A DNA stretch of 5,338 nucleotides, taken from positions 1 to 5,338 of the forward strand of contig CAYNFH010000321.1 in the NCBI GenBank assembly GCA_964396385.1, read 5' to 3'. The position numbers and the translations under genes are program-made. This document shows, piece after piece, positions 1 to 5,338 of the stretch (positions are counted from its first letter, which is position 1; the number at the start of each line of letters is the position of its first letter). Source of the DNA: CAYNFH01 sp964396385. Lineage in GTDB: Bacteria > Armatimonadota > Chthonomonadetes > Chthonomonadales > CAJBBX01. The notes beneath the pieces were generated by a model, which ran no database searches, was not told the DNA's origin, and saw only the letters and a program-made list of their open reading frames with translations.

Positions 1-36
1 GCCTCAAACTGGAACGGCTGTTATCCCGAGTGCCAC

Positions 37-121
37 TTGTCATTCCGAGCGCCAGCGAGGAATCTGGCTCCGGGACAGAGCGGTCAGATTCCTCAGTCGC
101 CTCGCTCCTTCGGAATGACAA
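37..121. repeat. Imperfect palindromic dispersed-repeat-like element downstream of the last gene
   Basis: The left arm (37-66, starting TTGTCATTCCGAGC) and right arm (85-121, ending CTTCGGAATGACAA) are imperfect inverted complements. They share the termini TTGTCATTCCG/CGGAATGACAA and the inner GAGGAATCTG/CAGATTCCTC; the right arm carries about 7 extra bases. The 18-base middle has a further GCTC (67-70)/GAGC (78-81) pairing. Arms of the type 'GTCATTCCGAG...GAGGAATCT' are known as dispersed, palindromic, probably non-autonomous repeats in many bacterial genomes, where they are often mis-annotated as short proteins. It begins 36 bases beyond the stop codon of the membrane-anchored TPR gene, a usual intergenic site for such repeats. 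Transcribed, it would form a long hairpin, but no T-run follows on the minus strand, so I do not call it an intrinsic terminator. Confidence 0.75.
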
Positions 122-156
122 CCTTCGTGGGCGCACCTTATGGCAACGTCGCCGAA

Positions 157-1467
157 CTACCCCCTCCCAGCCAAGTGCATCGCGTCTGCCAGCTCGGCGC
201 GGTACCGTGGGTCCTGGGGCGCAAGCTGCGAGGCGCGCCAGAACTCCACAACGGCCCGCGGGAGGTTCCCCTCCTGGCGGTAGACCTGGCCCAGGCGGTC
301 GTGCGCGCCGGCGCTGTCGCCGTGCATGGAGACCTGGACGCCCGCCTGCGAGTGGCGCTGGCCCTCCGCCTGCCGGGCTTCGAAGGCGCTCAGCATCGCC
401 TGGCCCTCCTTCGCGCGGCCCTCCGCCGTGTAGAGGCGGCCCAGGATGAACTTGGTCTTCTCAAACGCTGGGTCCTGCCTGGCTACCGCCTCCAGCGCGC
501 GGATGGCATCCCGGGGCCGGTGCAGCCGGTCGTAGGCGATCCCGAGCTGGTACCAGGCCTGCGTATTCTGGGGCTCGACGTTGACGAGGCGATCCAGGAT
601 CCTCGCGGCTTCCTCGGGCTTTCCACCGTCGTTGTAAGCGGTCGCAAGACCCAGGATCAGCCGGACGTCATTGGGTGTGCGCGCCAGGGCCTTCTTCGCA
701 ACCTTCGCGGCGTCGTCATACCGCTGGGCCTTGAGGTAGACATCCACGAGAGGTTCCCAGAGCGTCACGTCGTCCGGCGCCATGCTGCGCGCGGCGAGCA
801 GCTCCTTCTCCGCATCCTTCAGATCGTCGCGCTGCAAGCTGGTGAGGCCCAGGCCCACCTTCATACGCGGATCCTGCGGCATCCGCCTGGCGGCCGAGGC
901 ATAGACCTCTCGCGCGTCCATCGACCAGCCGAGGGTCAGGTAGATCCAGCCGAGCGCGGAAATGGCCCTCGCGTCGTCCGGCGCCTGCCGGATGGCAAGC
1001 TGATACGCCTGGATGGCTTCGTCATACCGCCTCTGCCGGAAGGCCAGATCGCCGAGCAGCAGCTCGGCGTCCAGGTTACGTGGCGCCAGGCGGAGCGCCG
1101 CCTCAGCCTCCCGCCTGGCGTCGGCATAGTTGCCTTGGTCCTCCAGCGCGGCGGCTGCCTGGAAGTGCACCTGCGGGTCCCTGGACGTGCGGGCCTGCTC
1201 GATGAACTTCTTTGCGGCGGACTGCCGCGCCTGCGCCTGCCAGTTCGCGCGCGTCTGCGCGTCCGCCAGGCGGTCGAGCGTCCGCGCCTGGGACATCATG
1301 TCCCGGAGAGTGGGCAGCAGGGCTACGTACGCGATCGCCAGCGCCAGCAGCAGGACGCCCAGGAGCTTCACGTAAGACCGAGGCCGGGCGACCGGCACGG
1401 CATTTTCGTTTTTTGATTCTTGATTTTCGATGGGTTGATCCGCGTTCTGCTCTTCAGATATCGTCAT
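157..1467 (-). CDS. Membrane-anchored tetratricopeptide repeat (TPR) protein
   Basis: A 436-residue protein, probably a protein-protein interaction scaffold facing the periplasm or cell exterior. Residues 1-30 are polar, followed by a basic patch (R28, R30, K34), one hydrophobic helix (about 34-52, rich in L/A/V) and a long helical body; positive-inside charge suggests N-in, C-out. Nine TPR-like units can be read at about 99-132, 133-166, 167-200, 201-234, 235-268, 269-301, 302-335, 336-370 and 387-420, with typical W/L-G-Y-A-P spacing such as 'AWYQLGIAYDRLHRPRDAI'. A Gly/Ser/His-containing linker (about 371-386) separates units 8 and 9. The ATG at 1467-1465 overlaps the UnbV gene's stop as ATGA. 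No good Shine-Dalgarno precedes it, so translation is probably coupled. The frame stays open upstream to 1779, but that stretch lies over conserved UnbV coding sequence and is Arg/Pro/Gly-rich, so the ATG at 1467 is preferred. It appears paralogous to the TPR lipoprotein at 4564-3320. Its partner and process are unknown. Confidence 0.93.
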   Translation of the reverse strand: MTISEEQNADQPIENQESKNENAVPVARPRSYVKLLGVLLLALAIAYVALLPTLRDMMSQARTLDRLADAQTRANWQAQARQSAAKKFIEQARTSRDPQVHFQAAAALEDQGNYADARREAEAALRLAPRNLDAELLLGDLAFRQRRYDEAIQAYQLAIRQAPDDARAISALGWIYLTLGWSMDAREVYASAARRMPQDPRMKVGLGLTSLQRDDLKDAEKELLAARSMAPDDVTLWEPLVDVYLKAQRYDDAAKVAKKALARTPNDVRLILGLATAYNDGGKPEEAARILDRLVNVEPQNTQAWYQLGIAYDRLHRPRDAIRALEAVARQDPAFEKTKFILGRLYTAEGRAKEGQAMLSAFEARQAEGQRHSQAGVQVSMHGDSAGAHDRLGQVYRQEGNLPRAVVEFWRASQLAPQDPRYRAELADAMHLAGRG

Positions 1468-3323
1468 CTTGAATCTGTTGCGCCCGCCGATGCGCCTTCC
1501 TGGATGGTGACGATGCGGTCGCACTGGAGGGCGCGGAGGTGGTCCACGGCGCCGGAGGGCCAGTGGATCTCCAGGTCGGCGGCGGTAGCCTTGCCGAGTC
1601 CCACGTGGGGGCGCAGGTCGCTGCAGGAGAGATAGCTGGAGCCGCTGCGCGCCATTACCCGCTGCGTCACTCCATTTGCCGTGACCAGCACCACCGCCCC
1701 GGTACCGTCCCGAGGGCTTTTGCTGCCGACCAGCTTCAACGTGAGCCAGTGATTCTTCGACGGCGTCTCGTTGCGCCACAGCATCGCCGGGCCATTGTTG
1801 GTGGTAATCAAGACGTCCTCGCGGCCGTCGTTATCGTAGTCCCCCCACGCCGCGCCGCGGCCCACGATGCGGCGGGTGAAGGGCGCTCCGCACTTTGTAC
1901 CGACCTCCTCATACCGCCCGCCGCCCAGGTTGCGGAACAGGAGCGTCTGCTCCGCGTAGGTGGCGACGGGATTTATCTCCTGCACATTATCCTGAACGTG
2001 CCCGTTTACCTGCAGAAGGTCCTGGAACCCGTCGTTATCGTAGTCGAAGAAGACCGCGCCGAACCCCAGCGTCGGCTTGGTGGCGGAGCCGATGCCGGAC
2101 GGCCCTCTCTCGTCCGTAAACATCTGGTCCTCGGCCTGACGGAAGAATCGGGTCTCGCTGCCGTAGTAATTTGTTACAACGACGCGGGTCTTGCCGTCGG
2201 CGTCCGGATCCGCTGCGTCAATACCCATGCCGGAGTAAGCGTTGCCGTAATCGTCGTAGGCGATTCCGCTGGGTACACCCACGTTGCGGAACGTGCCGTT
2301 CCGCTCATTGTGGAAGAGGAACTCCTCTGAAGTATCGTTGGAGACGAAGAGGTCCGCCCAGCCGTCCCTGTCGTAGTCCCAGACGGAGACGCCGAGCGAC
2401 TTGCCGTGGGCCGAGGCGATTCCAGTGCGCTCGGAAACGTCTTCGAACCGGCCGTTCCCGAGGTTGTGGTACAGCTCGCAGTGGCTCGTAGCGTAGGCGC
2501 TGGGAAAACAGTAGACCGGCAAGTTGCGCGCGCCGCTATGGCAAGGCAGGTCCTCCTTGAGGGAGCCGTACTTCACGTAGTTACAGACAAAGAGGTCGAG
2601 CCGGCCATCGCGGTCGTAGTCCACCCACGCGCAGGAGGTGCCCCACCGGCCCGCGTTGGCGAGGCCAGCTTGGGCCGTAACATCGCGAAAGTACGGATGA
2701 GGCGATGAGGCGATGAGGCGATGAGGCGTGCCGGATTCCGGTCTTTCCCCTTCTCCCCTTCTCCCCTTCTCCTCTTCTCCCCCTCTGTACTCATTGTGAT
2801 ACAGGTGCCCGGGCCCGAGCACCGCGCTAACGTAGATGTCATCTCTGCCGTCGTTATCATAGTCCCCCACCGCGGCGCCCATTGCGTAGTACACCTCCTT
2901 ATCGAGGCCCGCCTCATGCGTGGTGTCCGTGAAATGGCCGTTCCGGTCGTTGTGGTAGAGGCGCATGGTGGGCCGCCCCCGTACGTGCCCTCCGGGAAGG
3001 GGAGCGCCGTTCAGGAGCAGGATATCCTGCCAGCCGTCGCCGTCGTAGTCCACGAAGGCGCAGCCACTGCCCATGGTCTCCAGAAGGTACTTGCGCGGCG
3101 TGTGGGAGGCTTGCGCACGGAAATGGATTCCGGCCTGTTGCGTTACGTCCACGAACCGGCAGGTGCTCGCGGGTGGTGCGGCAGCCGGCGCCGTGGCGAC
3201 GGCCGGCACCGCCCGAACGCCGCCGCGACCACACCCCGATACGGCCAGGACAAGACCCCAGACGAAAGGCCACAGACCACTCCAGAGTCCGTCGTCCGTC
3301 GTCCGTCGTCCGTCCTCCTTCAC
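1464..3323 (-). CDS. VCBS/FG-GAP repeat lipoprotein with C-terminal ASPIC/UnbV domain (CRTAC1-like)
   Basis: A 619-residue predicted secreted beta-propeller lipoprotein. A hydrophobic stretch (about 13-29) precedes the lipobox V-S-G-C with C31 as the lipidation site. Blade repeats carry DxDxDG Ca2+-binding loops at about 92, 154, 235, 317, 428 and 495 (DYDGDG, DYDNDG, DYDRDG); a degenerate one (DPDADG, 372) lies between. The recurring 'LYHN..NG.F.DV' separates blades. Cysteines 247, 261, 272 and 282 lie in an inter-blade segment, as is common in this family. Residues about 524-593 are the ASPIC/UnbV domain: 'NHWLTLKLVG', 'RDGTGA', 'RSGSSYLSCSDLRPHVGLG', 'IHWPSG'. The GTG start at 3323 is chosen because it overlaps the upstream TPR gene's TGA as GTGA and has GAGG 8 bases before it; the longer frame to 3470 lies over TPR coding sequence. 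Two oddities: residues 4-13 are encoded by a 7-bp tandem repeat, giving an n-region with several acidic residues, and about 29 extra residues from 8-bp repeats interrupt a blade junction (178-211). Domains are certain; function is unknown. Confidence 0.95.
   Translation of the reverse strand: MKEDGRRTTDDGLWSGLWPFVWGLVLAVSGCGRGGVRAVPAVATAPAAAPPASTCRFVDVTQQAGIHFRAQASHTPRKYLLETMGSGCAFVDYDGDGWQDILLLNGAPLPGGHVRGRPTMRLYHNDRNGHFTDTTHEAGLDKEVYYAMGAAVGDYDNDGRDDIYVSAVLGPGHLYHNEYRGGEEEKGRRGEGERPESGTPHRLIASSPHPYFRDVTAQAGLANAGRWGTSCAWVDYDRDGRLDLFVCNYVKYGSLKEDLPCHSGARNLPVYCFPSAYATSHCELYHNLGNGRFEDVSERTGIASAHGKSLGVSVWDYDRDGWADLFVSNDTSEEFLFHNERNGTFRNVGVPSGIAYDDYGNAYSGMGIDAADPDADGKTRVVVTNYYGSETRFFRQAEDQMFTDERGPSGIGSATKPTLGFGAVFFDYDNDGFQDLLQVNGHVQDNVQEINPVATYAEQTLLFRNLGGGRYEEVGTKCGAPFTRRIVGRGAAWGDYDNDGREDVLITTNNGPAMLWRNETPSKNHWLTLKLVGSKSPRDGTGAVVLVTANGVTQRVMARSGSSYLSCSDLRPHVGLGKATAADLEIHWPSGAVDHLRALQCDRIVTIQEGASAGATDSR
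2696..2786. repeat. Compound 8-bp tandem repeat array inside the UnbV lipoprotein gene
   Basis: Array A is four perfect copies of GATGAGGC (2696-2727). Array B is three perfect copies of CCCCTTCT (2747-2770) followed by about two degenerate copies (2771-2786). Between them lies the near-palindrome CCGGATTCCGG (2731-2741). Read on the minus strand it encodes a Glu/Gly/Arg-rich then 'PHRLIASSPHP' segment between 'LYHNE' and 'FRDV'. Sister blades in the same protein have five residues between HN and F (for example HN-ERNGT-F), whereas here there are 34, so about 87 bases are extra and the frame is preserved. The low-complexity composition is unlike the flanking propeller code and resembles short tandemly repeated elements usually found between genes. 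Confidence 0.9.
3287..3314. repeat. Perfect 4 x 7-bp tandem repeat at the 5' end of the UnbV lipoprotein gene
   Basis: Four uninterrupted copies of GTCCGTC (plus strand) start 9 coding bases after the GTG start at 3323 and encode roughly residues 4-13 of the lipoprotein (D/G/R/R/T/T/D/D pattern). The adjoining bases 3249-3280, read on the minus strand, are a looser series of 7-mers (TGGTCTG, TGGCCTT, TCGTCTG, GGGTCTT) that encode the hydrophobic part of the signal peptide. The perfect array is seen directly; treating the neighbouring 7-mers as decayed copies is inference. Confidence 0.9.
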
Positions 3324-4564
3324 GCCACTTGCCTCGCCTCCGAATTGCGATGCGTAGCAATCAGGGCTTTGCGCAGCGCCAGTTTGGCTGCCTGGTCCCC
3401 GGGCCTGAGCTCCAGGATGCGGCGGTATTCCACGATAGCCTTGGGGTAGGCTCCCAACCGCGTGTACCACTCTGCAACCTTGCGGTGGGCTTCTGGACTC
3501 AACGGGCTTACGCCTACTCCTTCCCGCGCGTTGGAGAACGCGGTAGTGTTCTTATCGACCTGAGTGTGGAAGGCGATGAGCTTCGCACCCTCCTGCGTCC
3601 TGCCGGAGCGTATGTAGAGCTGTCCAAGCGAATAAGCGACGCTCTCGAAGTTCGGCTCCTGCTTGTAGCACGCCTCGTAGGCGGCAATCGCTTCCGGCAC
3701 TTTACCCATACGGTCATAGGCGCGACCGAGCCAGGCGAACGGCTCGGCCCCCGGAGCTCCCTGCTTCAGGACCCTGTTCAGAAGGGCTATCGCCTCCACA
3801 AGTCGCGTCTTATCCGGCCTGCGGACAAAGTTGTTGGCGAGGAGCAGGCTGATGGCGCGATTGTCCGGCTGGCGCTTGAGGTAGTCGCGCAGCATGACTT
3901 CGGCTTCATCAAAGCGGTTGAGCGTCATGAGGTACTGCGCACAGAGACTGGTCGCGTGCTGATCTTCCGGGTGCGCTCTCACGGCGTCCTGGGCCTGTTT
4001 AATGGCCCCCTGCGTATCGCCCTTGAGGAACAGATACTGCGCCATCTCCGTCTGGGCCGGCAGCGACTGAGGAGCGACGGAAAGCGCTTGACGGACGACG
4101 GGGCCCACCCGGTCCATCCAGTTCAGGTTGGAGTAGATGGAGGCCAGACGGAGATAGACTGCGGGATCCCGCGTTCCGAGTGCCCGGAGGTGCTCCAGCG
4201 CTTCCACTTCGCGGTCCAGGTAACCTGCATATTTGAAGACCTGGGCAAGAGCCTGGTAAGGTTCCTCAGAATTGGGATCTTTCCGGGCGGCCTCACGGAG
4301 CTCCCGTACCCCGTCGCGGAGCCGGCCCACGGCGACGTAAGCTTTCCCTAAGCGGGTCAGAACGGCCGCGTCCCCTGGGTGGGTACGTGCGTCCGTCTCG
4401 GCGGCGGGGAGGTCCTGTGCCCCGACTACAGGCGGAGCAGGGGCTGCTCTCGAGGCGATGGGTGCGGTTCGAGGCTCCGAGCCTCCTCGGGCCCGCCCGC
4501 AGCCAGCTTGCTGAACTGCTACAACCCCCACGGGCAAGAGGAAGAAGGCATGAAAGGTCTTCAC
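3320..4564 (-). CDS. TPR repeat protein, putative lipoprotein
   Basis: A 414-residue protein that probably acts as an envelope scaffold. The N-terminus (M-K-T-F-H then a hydrophobic run to A20) looks like a signal peptide ending Q-A-G-C, with C22 a candidate lipidation site. Gln at -3 is atypical for a lipobox, so ordinary secretion is possible. Residues about 23-60 are an Ala/Pro-rich linker. TPR-like units follow at about 64-97, 98-131, 134-166, 167-201, 202-235, 236-270 (with an insertion), 273-305, 306-338 and 357-390, with a partial helix pair to the end. An 18-residue linker (339-356) separates units 8 and 9, as in the TPR protein at 1467-157. The start is GTG at 4564-4562, preceded only by a weak purine stretch (GCGAGAGAC). 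A nearby ATG at 4551 is out of frame, and no in-frame ATG precedes the putative lipobox. The TGA stop overlaps the next gene's GTG as GTGA. It lies 71 bases after the small membrane protein gene, so could start its own transcript or continue that one. Confidence 0.92.
   Translation of the reverse strand: MKTFHAFFLLPVGVVAVQQAGCGRARGGSEPRTAPIASRAAPAPPVVGAQDLPAAETDARTHPGDAAVLTRLGKAYVAVGRLRDGVRELREAARKDPNSEEPYQALAQVFKYAGYLDREVEALEHLRALGTRDPAVYLRLASIYSNLNWMDRVGPVVRQALSVAPQSLPAQTEMAQYLFLKGDTQGAIKQAQDAVRAHPEDQHATSLCAQYLMTLNRFDEAEVMLRDYLKRQPDNRAISLLLANNFVRRPDKTRLVEAIALLNRVLKQGAPGAEPFAWLGRAYDRMGKVPEAIAAYEACYKQEPNFESVAYSLGQLYIRSGRTQEGAKLIAFHTQVDKNTTAFSNAREGVGVSPLSPEAHRKVAEWYTRLGAYPKAIVEYRRILELRPGDQAAKLALRKALIATHRNSEARQVA
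3332..3341 (-). promoter_or_regulatory. Ribosome binding site for the UnbV lipoprotein gene
   Basis: Minus-strand GGAGGCGAGG lies inside the last codons of the TPR lipoprotein gene. Its GAGG ends 8 bases before the GTG at 3323. Together with the GTGA stop/start overlap it supports GTG 3323 over the longer frame and suggests both direct and coupled initiation. Confidence 0.55.
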
Positions 4565-4635
4565 GTCTCTCGCTTCAAACTGCGCCGATCTCCCTCTGAC
4601 TCGGGGGCAATACTCGTGCAGACAAGGCTTCGAAT
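4565..4635 (-). other. Short intergenic spacer between the small membrane protein and TPR lipoprotein genes
   Basis: This 71-base spacer contains no convincing hairpin terminator, no clear -35/-10 pair and no strong Shine-Dalgarno; only a purine-rich AGAGGGAGA and GCGAGAGAC are seen on the minus strand. Whether the downstream three genes share a transcript with the small membrane protein gene cannot be decided from sequence alone. Confidence 0.4.
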
Positions 4636-4860
4636 CTACTTAGACGTTGTACTGGCCGGCGCTGCGGATTGTCCAGGAGGCGCCTGGTAGCCCGCAGGCA
4701 CCTTTGCCTTGCCTGACACCATAGCATCGTAACGATCAATGTTGGCCTTCGTGGCGTCGTTGTCCGCGCCGCTGACCTTGCGCCATCCGAACCACACGAT
4801 GACTGCCGCGAGGACGACGATAACCACAACGGCCACGGGCACAGGTATCTTAGAGCTCAT
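4636..4860 (-). CDS. Small single-pass membrane protein, hypothetical
   Basis: A 74-residue protein: a short basic N-terminus with the motif K-I-P-V-P (4-8), one strongly hydrophobic helix (about 8-25, V/I/A/L), then W-F-G-W-R-K at the interface, a charged segment (about 29-53) and a Pro/Ala/Ser/Gln-rich tail. This topology suggests an inner-membrane anchor with a short tail of about 45 residues outside; no enzymatic motif is visible. The ATG at 4860 is chosen over the frame extending to 4950 because GGAGG lies five bases upstream, and the earlier residues are Arg-rich and lie over a terminator hairpin. From memory, small proteins of this form sit near H-X9-DG prepilin genes in Armatimonadota-like genomes, but I cannot verify it here. 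Function is unknown. Confidence 0.82.
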   Translation of the reverse strand: MSSKIPVPVAVVVIVVLAAVIVWFGWRKVSGADNDATKANIDRYDAMVSGKAKVPAGYQAPPGQSAAPASTTSK

Positions 4861-4865
4861 TCTTT

Positions 4866-4870
4866 CCTCC
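4866..4870 (-). promoter_or_regulatory. Strong Shine-Dalgarno of the small membrane protein gene
   Basis: Minus-strand GGAGG is followed by AAAGA and then ATG. The five-base spacing and full match to the anti-Shine-Dalgarno core fix the start at 4860 rather than further upstream. Confidence 0.8.
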
Positions 4871-4879
4871 GAGGTCGGG

Positions 4880-4920
4880 CAATAGAAAGGAGGGCCGCCA
4901 TGGGAAGCAGCAGCCCTCCT
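4880..4920 (-). terminator. Hairpin terminator after the prepilin-like gene
   Basis: On the minus strand AGGAGGGCTGC (4920-4910) pairs with GCGGCCCTCCT (4898-4888), giving an 11-bp, GC-rich stem with one G-U wobble and an 11-base loop. It is followed by TTTCTATT (4887-4880), a broken but T-rich tail. It begins seven bases after the TAG of the DUF1559 gene and ends before the Shine-Dalgarno of the small gene, as expected of a Rho-independent terminator. The imperfect T-run means it may allow readthrough. Confidence 0.7.
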
Positions 4921-4927
4921 CGCTCTC

Positions 4928-5338
4928 CTACGGGTTCTGGGTTCCTCCAAGCAGGTCCCAGGTGATCTGCGTATCCTTCATCCACTTCGCGTGACCGTCA
5001 CAGAACGTGAGATTGTCCCCTCCGCTGTGGCGAGATTGCGCGTCGAAGATGGCCGCGTTGGGGCTCAGGTCCGGCCGGTTGTCGCCAAGATCGTTCTGAG
5101 CCTCACCGCAGGTGTCCGGAGCGCTCCAGCAGTTCGGCGGCGCGTTCGGATAGGCGACCCGGGTGATGATGTAGTGGTGCTTTGGATCGTTCGGGTTGTT
5201 GCGGTCGGCGAAGCCGCACGTGGTCAACCCTACGTCCCCATCACCCACGAACATCGTCTGCGCCGGCCGGTCTATGGCGGCGTCTGTGCACGGGCGCTGG
5301 TCGCCTGCGCAATCGCCCCGGGTCAAGGGCTCATTTAC
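4928..5338 (-). CDS. Prepilin-like DUF1559 / H-X9-DG protein, C-terminal part (5' end outside window)
   Basis: The last 136 residues of a protein whose frame is open to the window edge. The C-terminal H-X9-DG motif is intact: H104, nine residues, then D114-G115 in 'RHSGGDNLTFCDGHAKWM', the signature of the DUF1559/SBP_bac_10 family. Full-length members usually have about 200-350 residues and begin with a type IV prepilin-like cleavage/methylation signal and hydrophobic helix; that part is not visible. They are thought to be exported pseudopilin-like or surface proteins, occurring in many copies in Planctomycetota and Armatimonadota. 'RPAQTMFVGDGD' (about 24-35) fits the usual segment before the H-X9-DG region. 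Cysteines at 10, 17, 41, 70, 77 and 113 would allow disulfides, consistent with export. A TTG at 5326 is not a credible start because coding continues upstream (V-N-E-P). Confidence 0.88.
   Translation of the reverse strand, partial: VNEPLTRGDCAGDQRPCTDAAIDRPAQTMFVGDGDVGLTTCGFADRNNPNDPKHHYIITRVAYPNAPPNCWSAPDTCGEAQNDLGDNRPDLSPNAAIFDAQSRHSGGDNLTFCDGHAKWMKDTQITWDLLGGTQNP

Noticed and set aside
37..121. Palindrome as a Rho-independent terminator of the three-gene unit
   Set aside because: The stem is long and imperfect and no T-run follows on the minus strand; it fits a dispersed repeat better, though it may still slow transcription or protect the 3' end.
30..449. Short protein starting in the left-end repeat
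   Set aside because: Its N-terminus is a translation of the CATTCCGAG palindrome, a well-known source of spurious predictions, and the rest is antisense to the TPR gene.
37..1416. Long plus-strand open frame of 459 codons opposite the membrane TPR gene
   Set aside because: It is antisense to a clear nine-unit TPR protein, begins inside the palindromic repeat, and is Arg/Leu/Gly/Pro-rich, as expected of a high-GC shadow frame.
1468..1779. Upstream extension of the membrane TPR gene to 1779
   Set aside because: The sequence encodes the conserved ASPIC/UnbV domain in the other frame; the extension is Arg/Pro/Gly-rich and the ATGA overlap gives a better start.
1539..2330. Plus-strand open frame of 263 codons opposite the UnbV domain
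   Set aside because: It is the mirror of the DYDNDG-rich coding sequence: recurring 'VVIVV' runs are simply the reverse complement of the Ca2+-loop codons.
1826..3058. Recurring GTCGTTATCGTAGTC-like words at irregular spacing, resembling a spaced repeat array
   Set aside because: They are the reverse complement of the DYDNDG/DYDGDG calcium-loop codons in successive propeller blades, so protein repeats rather than CRISPR.
3324..3470. Upstream extension of the UnbV gene to 3470
   Set aside because: It lies over the last TPR of the upstream gene in another frame, would place the lipobox 80 residues in, and ignores the GTGA overlap and GAGG site at GTG 3323.

Overview
The window is a gene-dense, high-GC bacterial fragment in which every gene I can support lies on the minus strand, so it reads biologically from right to left. 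The best taxonomic guess is Armatimonadota or a related lineage, with Planctomycetota as the main alternative. This rests on two things: the truncated gene at the right edge ends in the H-X9-DG motif of prepilin-like DUF1559 (SBP_bac_10) proteins with a '...DGHAKWM' tail, and a tiny 'K-I-P-V-P + one membrane helix' protein follows it. No rRNA, tRNA or universal marker is present, so this is inference.

Layout in transcription order: (1) C-terminal 136 residues of a DUF1559/H-X9-DG prepilin-like protein (5338-4928), followed by a good hairpin terminator (4920-4880). (2) A 74-residue single-pass membrane protein (4860-4636) with a strong Shine-Dalgarno. (3) A 414-residue TPR protein with a putative lipoprotein signal (4564-3320). 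(4) A 619-residue lipoprotein with VCBS/FG-GAP repeats and a C-terminal ASPIC/UnbV domain, CRTAC1-like (3323-1464). (5) A 436-residue TPR protein anchored by an N-terminal membrane helix (1467-157). (6) A 156-base intergenic end holding an 85-base imperfect palindrome of a dispersed-repeat type.

Genes 3-5 form a tight unit: 3 and 4 overlap in GTGA and 4 and 5 in ATGA, implying translational coupling. The two TPR proteins flanking the beta-propeller look like diverged paralogs, sharing repeat order and a similar interrupted C-terminus. One would be lipid-anchored and the other anchored by a transmembrane helix, with the predicted Ca2+-binding propeller lipoprotein between them. A cell-envelope complex is a reasonable inference; no biochemical role can be read from the sequence.

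The most unusual signal is repeat DNA inside the UnbV lipoprotein gene. A perfect 4 x 7-bp tandem lies directly behind its start codon, in the signal-peptide n-region. A compound array (4 x 8 bp, a near-palindrome, then about 5 x 8 bp) adds about 29 residues at a propeller repeat junction. None of the unit lengths is divisible by three, so copy-number change would switch the reading frame. The gene may therefore have absorbed mobile short tandem repeats, or be a phase-variable surface protein.
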